NCBI GenBank assembly: GCA_017617575.1 | Contig: JAFZVY010000072.1 | Span: 1 to 34,153 of the forward strand | DNA length: 34,153 nucleotides | Source of the DNA: Bacteroidaceae bacterium | Lineage (GTDB): Bacteria; Bacteroidota; Bacteroidia; Bacteroidales; Bacteroidaceae | Direction: 5' to 3' | Part shown: positions 23,061 to 31,057 of the stretch, piece after piece | Layout: each line of letters opens with the position of its first letter | Numbering within the stretch: position 1 is the stretch's first letter | The notes under the pieces: generated by a model | The model's database searches: none | The model's input: the letters and a program-made list of their open reading frames with translations, nothing else | Told to the model about the DNA's origin: nothing | Made by a program: the position numbers and the translations under genes

Positions 23061-24356
23061 TTACTTACAGATTACCAAGTTGTACTTCTTCTTACCCTGC
23101 TGAACGAGAAGGTACTTGCCATCGAGAAGGTCACTTGTTGTGATAACCTTGTCGAACTGCTCAAGCTTCTCCTTGTTAATGCTAACACCACCGTTCTGGG
23201 TAAGCTTACGCATCTCGCCCTTTGATGGGAAGATTGGTGCCTTCTCAACACAGAGGTCAACAGCCTTGATACCAGCCTCGATGTCAGACTTAGCTACCTC
23301 GAACTGTGGTACGCCAGCGAAGACATCAAGGAGTGTCTTCTCGTCAAGCTTGAGGAGGCTATCCTTTGTTGACTTACCGAAGAGTATGTTACTTGCCTCG
23401 ATTGCCATGTCAAGGTCTTCCTTTGAGTGTACCATGATAGTCACCTCTTCAGCAAGACGCTTCTGGAGTACGCGACGACCTGGATCCTCGTCATGCTCCT
23501 TGATGATTGCCTCAATCTCCTCTCTGTCGAGGGATGTGAATATCTTTATGTACTTCTTGGCGTCCTCGTCTGGCACGTTGAGCCAGAACTGATAGAACTG
23601 GTATGGTGAAGTACGCTCACGGTCGAGCCATACGTTACCGCTCTCTGTCTTACCGAACTTACGACCGTCGCTCTTTGTTACGAGTGGGCAAGTAAGCGCA
23701 AAACACTCACCACCGTTAGTACGACGTATAAGCTCAGAACCTGTAGTAATGTTACCCCACTGGTCTGCACCACCAAGCTGAAGGCGACATCCCTTGTGCT
23801 CATAGAGGTAGAGGAAGTCGTAGCCCTGAAGGAGCTGGTATGTGAACTCCGTGAACGAAAGACCATCGCGAGCCTCACCGTTGAGTCGCTTCTGCACTGA
23901 CTCCTTAGCCATCATGTAGTTCACTGTGATGTGCTTACCAACCTCACGAGCAAAGTCGAGGAATGAGAAGTCCTTCATCCAGTCGTAGTTGTTGACAAGT
24001 TCAGCGTGGTTAGGCGCGTCACTGTCGAAGTCGAGGAAGCGAGAGAGCTGTTCCTTGATGCAAGCAACGTTGTGCTTGAGTGTTTCCTCGTCGAGGAGGT
24101 TACGCTCCTGGCTCTTACCTGATGGGTCGCCAATCATACCTGTTGCACCACCAACGAGAGCCAATGGCTTGTGGCCGCAACGCTGAAAGTGACGGAGCAT
24201 CATTACACCACAGAGGTGACCAATATGTAGTGAGTCAGCAGTTGGGTCAATACCCAAGTAAGCTGTTGTCTGTTCCTTCTTGAGGAGTTCGTCAGTACCT
24301 GGCATCATGGTATGAATCATACCGCGCCAAGTAAGTTCTTCTATAAAATCTTTCAT
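23061..24356 (-). CDS. tyrS: Tyrosyl-tRNA synthetase
   Basis: A 431-aa class Ic aminoacyl-tRNA synthetase. HIGH (44-47) is in [14 protein letters not shown], and the KMSKS-type loop is KFGKT (233-237) in [32 protein letters not shown] is characteristic of TyrS. A C-terminal S4-like domain ([17 protein letters not shown]) binds the long variable arm of tRNA-Tyr. Length is full. The -7 box TAACTTTG is 174 bp upstream. It heads the leftward tyrS-serB-MATE group. Confidence 0.97.
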   Translation of the reverse strand: MKDFIEELTWRGMIHTMMPGTDELLKKEQTTAYLGIDPTADSLHIGHLCGVMMLRHFQRCGHKPLALVGGATGMIGDPSGKSQERNLLDEETLKHNVACIKEQLSRFLDFDSDAPNHAELVNNYDWMKDFSFLDFAREVGKHITVNYMMAKESVQKRLNGEARDGLSFTEFTYQLLQGYDFLYLYEHKGCRLQLGGADQWGNITTGSELIRRTNGGECFALTCPLVTKSDGRKFGKTESGNVWLDRERTSPYQFYQFWLNVPDEDAKKYIKIFTSLDREEIEAIIKEHDEDPGRRVLQKRLAEEVTIMVHSKEDLDMAIEASNILFGKSTKDSLLKLDEKTLLDVFAGVPQFEVAKSDIEAGIKAVDLCVEKAPIFPSKGEMRKLTQNGGVSINKEKLEQFDKVITTSDLLDGKYLLVQQGKKKYNLVICK

Positions 24357-24529
24357 TATGATGTATTATTTTTTGTTCTGAATAAAACAGTTATGACACT
24401 TGATAGCATATACAAAGTAAAAGCATGCATCAGCCTAAGGTATCCTTTCAACCTTACAGCGACCGCCTTCAACTTTCCATTTTAGAACTCTCATAGTGTA
24501 TATTTTTTGCCAAACATGAATTTTAGGTG

Positions 24530-24537
24530 CAAAGTTA
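24530..24537 (-). promoter_or_regulatory. Candidate -7 box for tyrS
   Basis: TAACTTTG on the minus strand, with a CTTT about 19 bp upstream as a possible -33 box. It predicts a leader of about 165 nt. No T-box-like structure was recognised in that leader. Confidence 0.4.
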
Positions 24538-24550
24538 GCACTTTTTATTC

Positions 24551-24600
24551 AATTTTAAAGTTTTTAAGTTTGTGAGTTTTTAAGTTTTTAAGTTTTTGGG
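24551..24600. repeat. Short AT-rich tandem repeat
   Basis: Imperfect copies of an 8-9 bp unit (AAGTTTTT, GAGTTTTT) between tyrS and the DUF4435 gene. The tract is nearly identical in motif to that at 4283-4355. Confidence 0.75.
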
Positions 24601-24649
24601 GTAACGAGTTCGCAAGTTTTCCCGAACAACTATTACTAATTACTCATTA

Positions 24650-25648
24650 CTAATTCCTCATTTCCCCCAGCATCCTCTCAATGTGCGCCCTAATCAACTT
24701 ATACAAATCAGCTGACTTGAACAACGTGTTGCGGCGTATCATCTGAGTGGTTGAGCACTGTGAATGCTGATAGCAGGCAAGCTCATTGTCCATCTGCTGC
24801 TGGTGACCGCCTGCAAGAATCTTTATCTCCTTCTCACGTTCGCGGCGAAGGACGGTGCAAACAGGTTCGACTGCCGAGCCTACAACGTTGTCCATGAGAT
24901 GATGTCCCTGAATAAACAAGTAAGTGTTGTCAGGTCGCAAGCCAAGTTCACGCAGTTCCTCCTTCAGAGGCTTCAGCTTGCCGCGTGCCTCGGGATAGTG
25001 CTTCTGCATCCAAGCCATCTTGCGGTTGACAGACTTGCGAAGCCTCTCCAGCGAGTCGGATGGGTTATGGATGTTGAGATGCTCGATGGTTATGAAGTTG
25101 TTGAGAGTGTTAAGCGGGAACTCGCTAAAGCGCAACTCTCTGTACAACCATATTGCCCACACGAACAGCTCGTACACAATTTCGGAATAAGCCTTGAGGT
25201 AAGCCTCGAAGTCAAACACGTCGCGGTCGTTGAGCGTAGCCATGACGCACACGTCGTGAAGGCTCGGAGCGTAGCACTGAAGGTTCTCGATGGAATAGGC
25301 ATAGGTGTGAACCACGTACGGATTCTGCAACATCAACCGTGAATTGTTCGTTGCCCCCTGCATAAGGTAATCGACATCGGCATCCACACACGCTATCATG
25401 CACACGCCGAGGTTCTCGCCAAGGCGGTTCATCATGGCAGTCTTCTTGCCGCGCGACAAGTCGATGCGCGAAGGAAGCATCACCTCGAAGCAACGCTCCT
25501 CATTCTCGTAGTCGGACAGCACGCTTCGCCAGAAGAAGATGTCGTCATAGCTCTCCACGTATGCTATTATCTTCTTCCTCTTCTTTTTCTGAAGCACATT
25601 AGCCGCCTCGAAGTATCTGGACGTAAGATTAGATGTTAGTGATTTCAT
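24650..25648 (-). CDS. DUF4435 (Toprim-like) protein
   Basis: A 332-aa cytoplasmic protein of the DUF4435 family. Conserved acidic positions fit the Toprim-like core: Glu32 in AYVESYDDIFFWRSVL, Asp89 and Asp91 in ACVDADVDYL, and Glu121 in the hallmark YSIENLQCY. The C-terminal half is helical and charged. Its start overlaps the last 20 bp of the upstream AAA ATPase gene, so the two are translationally linked. DUF4435 proteins are the nuclease-like partner (AriB) in PARIS anti-phage systems and are related to OLD nucleases, but the family is broad. Whether this pair is a defence module or a housekeeping pair is not settled from sequence. Confidence 0.82.
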   Translation of the reverse strand: MKSLTSNLTSRYFEAANVLQKKKRKKIIAYVESYDDIFFWRSVLSDYENEERCFEVMLPSRIDLSRGKKTAMMNRLGENLGVCMIACVDADVDYLMQGATNNSRLMLQNPYVVHTYAYSIENLQCYAPSLHDVCVMATLNDRDVFDFEAYLKAYSEIVYELFVWAIWLYRELRFSEFPLNTLNNFITIEHLNIHNPSDSLERLRKSVNRKMAWMQKHYPEARGKLKPLKEELRELGLRPDNTYLFIQGHHLMDNVVGSAVEPVCTVLRREREKEIKILAGGHQQQMDNELACYQHSQCSTTQMIRRNTLFKSADLYKLIRAHIERMLGEMRN

Positions 25649-26459
25649 TCACCTCGGTAACATTGCCCATCCAGCCATCCATGATAAGAGCAGGAGAATG
25701 GGTGGATAGAATTATCTGAGCATTAGGATTAAGTTCTCTGATAAGCCCGATGAGCTTCTGCTGCCAGTCGATGTGCAGCGAAATCTCAGGCTCGTCCATT
25801 ATCAGCGCATAGTGCTCGTTGTTCTCCACAAGCACGGTGAGCAGGATGACGAGCAATTGTTTCTCGCCCGAAGACAACTGATAAGGAGTGAGCGTCTCGC
25901 CGTTCTGCGTAAACTGAATCTCGTTGCTCCTGCGGTCTATCAGCTTGTGAGTGTCGGCAAAGAGCATGTCCATCATGTCCTGGAAACGCTTCTTTGGAGC
26001 AGACGTGCGCGAAGCCTCAAGCGCATCTTCAGGCGCGCCACTCGTGAGCAACTCGATGATGCGGTTGCCCATGTTGACCTGATAGTCAAGGTAACGCTTC
26101 TGCAGACGGTAAATCTGCCAGTCAAGCTCAGTCTTCACCCTTGAGTCGGCAAGCTTCTCCAACAAGTCGCTATGGATGAGCGGACGGTCGAAACTGCGAA
26201 TGACGTCAAACTTGATGGTCCTCGCCTCCTCCGGAAAGAGCTTAACCTTGACAAGGCCACTCATGTCGTCCACACGCAACTCGCCCTGCTCAAGCATGGA
26301 CAAGAACTTGACGGAGTGGTTGATAATAGTGCTCTTGCCCACTCCGTTAATGCCACTAAGGATATTGACATCAGGGCGAAGCGTCCACGAAATGTGTCTG
26401 CCCCCCTTCCACAGTGCCTTAATCTCGATACTCTGAATGTAATCTGCTGTTTTTCCCAT
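25629..26459 (-). CDS. AAA (ABC/SMC-like) ATPase partner of DUF4435
   Basis: A 276-aa ATPase. Walker A is GINGVGKST (36-44), the ABC signature LSSGEKQ (195-201), Walker B ALIMDEPE (218-225, with Asp222/Glu223), and the switch His254 in LSTHSPALI. This is the OLD/AAA_15/AAA_21 type of SMC-like ATPase, with a short helical insert (about 100-170) rather than a long coiled coil. It is small compared with AriA of PARIS. Gene order ATPase then DUF4435 with a 20-bp overlap indicates one functional unit, with the ATPase perhaps sensing a trigger and controlling the Toprim-like partner. Start MGKTADYIQ at 26459 is the only good one. Confidence 0.87.
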   Translation of the reverse strand: MGKTADYIQSIEIKALWKGGRHISWTLRPDVNILSGINGVGKSTIINHSVKFLSMLEQGELRVDDMSGLVKVKLFPEEARTIKFDVIRSFDRPLIHSDLLEKLADSRVKTELDWQIYRLQKRYLDYQVNMGNRIIELLTSGAPEDALEASRTSAPKKRFQDMMDMLFADTHKLIDRRSNEIQFTQNGETLTPYQLSSGEKQLLVILLTVLVENNEHYALIMDEPEISLHIDWQQKLIGLIRELNPNAQIILSTHSPALIMDGWMGNVTEVNEITNI

Positions 26460-26700
26460 ACTTGTTTTTATGGTTTTTACGGTTTTGAGGTCGCTTAGCT
26501 TTTAGGTTTTACGGCATGACGTTGCGAGGTGACAAACCGTACAACCTCATAACCGCAAGACCGAACAACCGTCATTTTGCCCACAAATATACGAATAGAT
26601 TTCCACACACGCTTCACAATGCCCTCATTTTTACGCCAGTTCACGATAAAGTTTTGTTTTTATCCCCCCACGGCAGCAAAGAGAACGACCACTGTTCGCA
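26460..26700. other. AT-rich leader with imperfect inverted repeat
   Basis: Upstream of the ATPase start are blocks like ACGGTTTTGAGGT (about 26480) and imperfect reverse complements ACAACCTCATAACCG (about 26541-26555). They could form a loose hairpin. No promoter box of good quality was identified and no coding frame is convincing. Confidence 0.4.
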
Positions 26701-26925
26701 AACAACACCAAATCGTTAGCAAAACAATTCAAAAACGTTAACTAACAATCGCTAAATGTTAGCTAACATTTCAAATTCGTTAACCATCCCCACCCCAGCA
26801 TCGTCCACAAACAAACATTCCATTCACCATATTCGGTCAACAAATTGAGCAAGCTCGTTTCACAAATGAGCCGGCTCGATTTTAAATTGAGCAAGCTCGT
26901 TTTTAAATCGAGCTAGAACTTTTTC
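26701..26925. repeat. Degenerate array with about 21-bp period and palindromes
   Basis: First part: AAATCGTTAGC, AAAACGTTAAC, AAATGTTAGC and AAATTCGTTAAC recur about every 20-21 bp from 26711, including the perfect 18-bp palindrome AAATGTTAGCTAACATTT at 26754-26771. Second part: AAATTGAGCAAGCTCGTTT-like palindromic units start at 26842, 26864, 26884 and 26905. The theme changes but the period is kept. Confidence 0.75.
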
Positions 26926-26945
26926 GCCATCCACCAAGCTCGTTG

Positions 26946-27007
26946 ACGTGTACTAAATAAGTTGACACTTTAGGACTACAAAAAGTGTCAACTTATTTAG
27001 TACACGT
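26946..27007. repeat. Perfect 26-bp inverted repeat, possible MITE or IS end pair
   Basis: Left arm 26946-26971 (ACGTGTACTAAATAAGTTGA then CACTTT) and right arm 26982-27007 are exact reverse complements, around a 10-nt loop AGGACTACAA. The arm sequence looks like an insertion-sequence terminal repeat, but no transposase is near. No T run follows, so it is not a normal terminator. Confidence 0.85.
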
Positions 27008-27066
27008 GAGAATTCAAAATCCACCGTGGTGAACAGAAACACCCATCACGGCATCTGAAGGCACAA

Positions 27067-27101
27067 AAAGCCTTGAACTCCCAATCGGAGTTCAAGGCTT
27101 T
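27067..27101 (-). terminator. Intrinsic terminator of the TPR gene
   Basis: Arms AAAGCCTTGAACTCC and complement (27067-27081 and 27087-27101) with a 5-nt loop; on the minus strand the stem ends in GCTTTTTG. It lies 26 bp after the stop of the leftward gene at 27127. Confidence 0.88.
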
Positions 27102-27126
27102 CAATATGTTTAACCTTATCATTTAA

Positions 27127-29091
27127 TTATTTCAATCGAAGTGTTGTTGACAAACCATCAACTGAAACTCTCTGTCCCTCCTTTGCTCCGCGGAAGAAGG
27201 CCTCTGAACGTGGATAGTAGTTACGAGCGTAATTTGCAATCTTAGTCTGCGCTTTATTTTTACATCCTGGATCCATACGCATTGCCTGCAGAGCCTTGTC
27301 AGTTGCAGCACAACAATATATTCCAAGGTTCCAATAAAGTTGGTCACGTGTAACACCTTTACCACCCGTTGGAGCAGACCTACGGATTATATCAGCAAGC
27401 AACAAGTATGGGTCACCATAATTCTTGTTGAAAGAAATTGACTTGTTAGCATACTCACGGGCATCCGCGATTCGTCCCTTTGAGAAAGCAACCAAACCTG
27501 CTTGATAGAGATACTTTGCTTTCTGAGCGTTATCAGAACAAGCATCAACACACTGTTGCATCAATTCCTTAGCCGTGAAGAAGTCCATTTCCTTCATGTT
27601 CTTGACCGCCTGCGAGAAGAATATCTTATCCTGTGAGTAGCTTCCTCCTCCACCTCCTCCTGCAGGTCGTGCCGCAGATAGATAGTCGGCTGCTTTATCG
27701 TAAACATCAATTTCAGTCTGACCAATACTTTCGAGAGTCTTGAGAACCCAAGCAAGATAACCAGGATTATTCTTTTCCTCTTCAATCTTCTTCATGAAGA
27801 ACTGATTCAAGAACTCTGGACTTGCAGCCTCTGGATTCATCTGGAAATAATAGTCTGCATACCACTGTGGATAAGTATATTCATCTACGATGCTCTGCTG
27901 AATTCTAAGCTCATTCTGATAACGGATACTATCCTCTGCTGTGAGTTCCTGGTCTGAAGGAACATACTGCTTAGCAGAATCAAGGAAGAAATCGCAAAGG
28001 TCCTTTGCAAGCACATAGTCGTTTACAAAGTCTGTAGCGTAAGTTGAATCTGCCTTGTTAGCCTTGTAGCGATAGTAGTATGTCTTGACGAAGTAAGCAA
28101 GCGTATAACCTCTTGTTGAACGACCAAGGTCGCCAATGGCTGTCTTATACATCTGATAGAGGTTTTCCATCTCCTTTGTCCAAGGAATGTTGTAGTCTGC
28201 CTGATAGTTGTTATCCTGATAAGCACCCCAAGCCATCTGAACGATAGAATCAGGGTTGTACTGAAGGAAGTTCTGTGCCTTCTCACAAATGACATCACCT
28301 CGTGTTGTCACGAAACGTGAATTAGAACCTTCCTCATCGTAGAGTGAGTTGATGGCATCGAGGTTCTCGATACGCTTGTCATAAGTATCCATCAACTGCT
28401 TGAAGTAGAAATTACGTACCTTAGGAGTCTTACCCTCAACTGCGAGAGTGTGCCACATCCAAAGACCGTGCTTGTAAAGTGTGGCATTGACGTAAGGTGC
28501 TCTCTTGAATACATACATCCAAGGCTCGTAAGCATAAAGGAAAGCAGAGTCAGCTGGCATTTCCTCGTTTACGCCCTTAGCGTAGTAGCTTTCAAATGTC
28601 TCGTAAGCACGACGAATAAGAATACTATCCATTCCATGACCAATGCGCTGCTCCATTGTAGTACCTTTCAAGCTTGGAACTTCAACCTCCACAAGCTCTT
28701 CCTCCACTACCTCAGGAACAATCATCTTAGACTTAGACTTTGAAGCCTTCTGCTTAGGAGCTTTTGGTGCCTTCTGCTTTTTCTGCTTCTTCTGGGCAAC
28801 CTCCTTCTGTGCAGGCTCTTCTGCCTTCTGCTCGTCCTGCTCCTGAACAGTTGCAGTTTCGTCAGAAACGGCTGCATCATCAGACTCAGCATCATCGTCA
28901 GACACTGCTCCCTGCTCTGCAACTTCTGCATCATCGGACGCAGCATCCTGCATAGCACTTACGGTAGTGTCGGACACAAGTGCCTGCTGAGCAGCAGCGA
29001 TGCTGTCAGACACATTTTCCTTCTCTATATCTTGTGCATGGATTCCAATAGAAAAAAGTAGCAATGAAAAAAATACCGATATCTTACTCAT
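27127..29091 (-). CDS. Periplasmic TPR protein with acidic/basic linker
   Basis: A 654-aa exported protein. MSKISVFFSLLLFSIGIHAQ is a signal peptide; this Met (29091) is preferred over Met codons 6 and 9 bp upstream. Residues about 22-95 are very acidic and Ala/Ser-rich (DDAESDD, AVSDET), followed by a strongly basic Lys/Gln-rich stretch to about residue 125. The rest is alpha-helical with TPR-like repeats, clearest near the C-terminus (KYLYQAGLVAFSKGRIADAR). A glycine run (GGGGGG) sits near residue 490. No catalytic motif was seen, so it is likely a scaffold or envelope assembly protein. A strong promoter and terminator flank it, so it is a single-gene unit. Confidence 0.7.
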   Translation of the reverse strand: MSKISVFFSLLLFSIGIHAQDIEKENVSDSIAAAQQALVSDTTVSAMQDAASDDAEVAEQGAVSDDDAESDDAAVSDETATVQEQDEQKAEEPAQKEVAQKKQKKQKAPKAPKQKASKSKSKMIVPEVVEEELVEVEVPSLKGTTMEQRIGHGMDSILIRRAYETFESYYAKGVNEEMPADSAFLYAYEPWMYVFKRAPYVNATLYKHGLWMWHTLAVEGKTPKVRNFYFKQLMDTYDKRIENLDAINSLYDEEGSNSRFVTTRGDVICEKAQNFLQYNPDSIVQMAWGAYQDNNYQADYNIPWTKEMENLYQMYKTAIGDLGRSTRGYTLAYFVKTYYYRYKANKADSTYATDFVNDYVLAKDLCDFFLDSAKQYVPSDQELTAEDSIRYQNELRIQQSIVDEYTYPQWYADYYFQMNPEAASPEFLNQFFMKKIEEEKNNPGYLAWVLKTLESIGQTEIDVYDKAADYLSAARPAGGGGGGSYSQDKIFFSQAVKNMKEMDFFTAKELMQQCVDACSDNAQKAKYLYQAGLVAFSKGRIADAREYANKSISFNKNYGDPYLLLADIIRRSAPTGGKGVTRDQLYWNLGIYCCAATDKALQAMRMDPGCKNKAQTKIANYARNYYPRSEAFFRGAKEGQRVSVDGLSTTLRLK

Positions 29092-29154
29092 CATGTGCAT
29101 TTGTTATATGTGTAAATTATTATTACAATTCTCTTCTATATTCTTTTACGGTAG

Positions 29155-29185
29155 CAAAATTAGTCAATTCGGACGAACTGACAAA
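29155..29185 (-). promoter_or_regulatory. Promoter for the TPR gene
   Basis: On the minus strand TTTG (29182-29185), 19 bp, then TAATTTTG (29155-29162), an exact match. It predicts a leader of about 55 nt. Confidence 0.68.
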
Positions 29186-29211
29186 AGTTTTTATGGTATT
29201 TTGACAAGAAA

Positions 29212-29236
29212 GCGACAAACATTTCTTGTTTGTCGC
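29212..29236 (-). terminator. Hairpin downstream of DUF2795 gene
   Basis: GCGACAAAC/GTTTGTCGC with a 7-nt loop, and on the minus strand followed by TTTCTTGTC. It is about 200 bp past the DUF2795 stop and close upstream of the next promoter, so it may insulate the two units. Confidence 0.45.
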
Positions 29237-29434
29237 CTTTATCTACATATTTTTAACACATTACGTGTCAATCAAATTTACCAAGCCACCGAAAAACTTA
29301 TAGAAGCACAGAAGGAGAAAAAGAGTGAATAGGACGATAAGCCTTCAGGCTCAAACTACTCCACAATCATCAAAAAAGATGTGACTTCACTATATTTTTC
29401 TGTCCTATATATTCATTCCCAACTTCCCACTCAA

Positions 29435-29656
29435 TCAATACTCCTCCTCATCCCAAAGGAAATCCTCCTTTGAAGGGTAATCAGGCCATATCTCCTCGAT
29501 AGATTCGTAGATGTCACCTTCATCCTCTATCTCCTCAAGGTTCTCAATAACCTCCAATGGAGCACCCGAACGAGTAGCATAATCAATAAGCTCTTCTTTG
29601 GTTGCTGGCCAAGGTGCGTCTTCCAACTTTGACGCAAGTTCCAAAGTCCAATACAT
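29435..29656 (-). CDS. DUF2795 small acidic protein
   Basis: A 73-aa acidic protein matching the Bacteroidetes DUF2795 family: MYWTLELASKLEDAPWPATK, then TRSGAPLEVIENLEEIEDEGDIYESIEEIWPDYP. The function of the family is unknown. The protein is soluble and nearly always the same size, which argues that it is intact. It has its own promoter with a leader of about 35 nt and is transcribed separately from the adenosyltransferase gene. Confidence 0.9.
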   Translation of the reverse strand: MYWTLELASKLEDAPWPATKEELIDYATRSGAPLEVIENLEEIEDEGDIYESIEEIWPDYPSKEDFLWDEEEY

Positions 29657-29697
29657 AGTTATAAGATTTGTTTAGTTAGTTTTACGTTTACGGTCGG

Positions 29698-29729
29698 CAA
29701 AAATACTATTAGTTTCTGAAAAAGCCAAA
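29698..29729 (-). promoter_or_regulatory. Promoter for DUF2795 gene
   Basis: On the minus strand TTTG (29726-29729), 20 bp, then TATTTTTG (29698-29705). Both boxes match exactly. The -33 box is just past the end of the adenosyltransferase gene. Confidence 0.65.
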
Positions 29730-29740
29730 TTTATAATAAA

Positions 29741-30295
29741 TTATTTTCTTCTCTCCCAGATAATTTCTTCATGTTCTGCCTCAACATTCAGTTTCCTTGC
29801 CAAAATAAAGAAGAAATCTGACAAACGATTGACATACGCAACAACGTGAGAGTCAACGTCAACACCACATTCGGCCAAGGCAAGTATTCGCCTTTCTGCT
29901 CGACGGCAAACAGTCCTGCAAACATGGCACACGGATGCTCCTCGACAACCACCAGGAAGAACAAACAACTTGATTGGAGGCAACTTAGCATTTATTGCAT
30001 CAATCTCCTTTTCCACGTTCGCAATCATCGCATCAGTCACCACGCTAGTAGCACGCAACTCTGTCTGCGAAGTGTCCGTAGCCAAGTAAGAGCCTACTAC
30101 AAACAAGTTTCGCTGAACCTCAGTCAGGAAACCAACATCATGCTCATTTGTACAATAAGTAATAAGCAACCCAACGTAAGAGTTAAGCTCATCTACCGTG
30201 CCGTAAGACTCCAAACGCTCACAGCACTTTGAGACCCTGACACCACCAACAAGGCTCGTCTGTCCCTTGTCACCTGTCTTGGTATAGATTTTCAT
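29741..30295 (-). CDS. Cob(I)alamin adenosyltransferase, PduO type
   Basis: A 184-aa enzyme that transfers the adenosyl group of ATP to cob(I)alamin to make coenzyme B12. PduO-type features are clear: MKIYTKTGDKGQTSLVGG at the N-terminus (ATP binding), ERLESYGTVDELNSYVG, and VLPGGCRGASVCHVCRTVCRRAER. The family usually has Arg-rich CRRAER as here. Cysteine content is a little unusual (GGC, VCHVC), but the enzyme appears intact. No other cobalamin gene is near. Start at 30295 is at the family N-terminus. Confidence 0.93.
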   Translation of the reverse strand: MKIYTKTGDKGQTSLVGGVRVSKCCERLESYGTVDELNSYVGLLITYCTNEHDVGFLTEVQRNLFVVGSYLATDTSQTELRATSVVTDAMIANVEKEIDAINAKLPPIKLFVLPGGCRGASVCHVCRTVCRRAERRILALAECGVDVDSHVVAYVNRLSDFFFILARKLNVEAEHEEIIWERRK

Positions 30296-30377
30296 AGGTT
30301 TATAAGGTATTATTAAGTCCTTACGCTCAACAAGACTGCAAGCTTTCAGAACTTGGATTAGTATTTGGTTTTTATTC

Positions 30378-30442
30378 GATTGTCATGTTTTTAACTATCA
30401 AACTTTCAACTATCATGTTTTTTGACTATCATGATTTTTGAC
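30378..30442. repeat. 15-16 bp AT-rich tandem repeat
   Basis: About four imperfect units CTATCATGTTTTTTGA, including TGTCATGTTTTTAA and CTATCAAACTTTCAA, in the 224-bp gap upstream of the adenosyltransferase gene. Nothing else was recognised in the gap. Confidence 0.7.
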
Positions 30443-30519
30443 ATTTTTCTCATCCAGCATCCATTCACCATTAATGTTTCATAACTCTGAATAGAAGTCC
30501 CTTTCAGGGGAATAGGAGT

Positions 30520-30948
30520 CTAAAGCAAGTAATTCTGCTTTATCCTCTTCTTGTCAAACAAAACAAGTCCACGATTACCCATGTCAAAAGTAACTCTTGC
30601 ACGGCTATCAACAAGTATCTTCTTCCACAAAGAATAGTTTACTCCAGACAAACTATCTATGACCAACACCTTTGTGTCATCTGATGAAGAAGCCAACTGT
30701 TCATACACACCGTCAGCATCACGTTCTGCACATACGAGATTATCGCCAAATCTAAGCTTAAGCCTATACATCTGCCTATCCTGGCTCTCCGACAAGGATT
30801 GCTCTTCATACGCATAATAAGCCAACTTTTCAAAAAGCACATCCCTTACAAGTTCATAGTCATGTGGAGAATGTACTCCAAAGCCATGGCGATGCCATAC
30901 ACGTGGTATAAATGTCAATAATCTCTGTATATATCTTAGCAAATACAT
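30520..30948 (-). CDS. Hypothetical protein, possibly shortened methyltransferase-like
   Basis: A 142-aa protein. The N-terminus LRYIQRLLTFIPRVWHRHGFGVHSPHDYELVRDVLFEKLAYYAY and the C-terminus TFDMGNRGLVLFDKKRIKQNYLL match, from memory, a Bacteroidales family annotated as class I SAM-dependent methyltransferase-like, whose members are longer. Here the central nucleotide-binding core is missing (no GxGxG-type motif visible), leaving an LVIDSL segment. It may be a natural compact form or a partial deletion. It lies between the OMP terminator and the adenosyltransferase gene. No operon partner. Confidence 0.55.
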   Translation of the reverse strand: MYLLRYIQRLLTFIPRVWHRHGFGVHSPHDYELVRDVLFEKLAYYAYEEQSLSESQDRQMYRLKLRFGDNLVCAERDADGVYEQLASSSDDTKVLVIDSLSGVNYSLWKKILVDSRARVTFDMGNRGLVLFDKKRIKQNYLL

Positions 30949-31003
30949 TATCTTTAATTTCCTTAATCGGCCACGAAGATAGCAATTATTATTAGAATAA
31001 AAA

Positions 31004-31030
31004 AGGATGACACCAAAAAGATGTCATCCT
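31004..31030 (-). terminator. Intrinsic terminator of the outer-membrane gene
   Basis: AGGATGACA/TGTCATCCT with a 9-nt loop, followed on the minus strand by TTTTTTATT. It lies about 30 bp after the OMP stop and ends the unit. Confidence 0.9.
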
Positions 31031-31057
31031 CTTATATCTGATATGCAACTTTACGCC

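Noticed and set aside
24650-26459. Naming the pair as PARIS (AriA/AriB)
   Set aside because: Only domain-level similarity is visible; the ATPase is short and there is no anti-restriction or mobile context.
29000-29332. Rightward frame of 110 codons upstream of the TPR gene
   Set aside because: It overlaps the start, signal peptide and promoter of the leftward TPR gene; product has no recognisable features.
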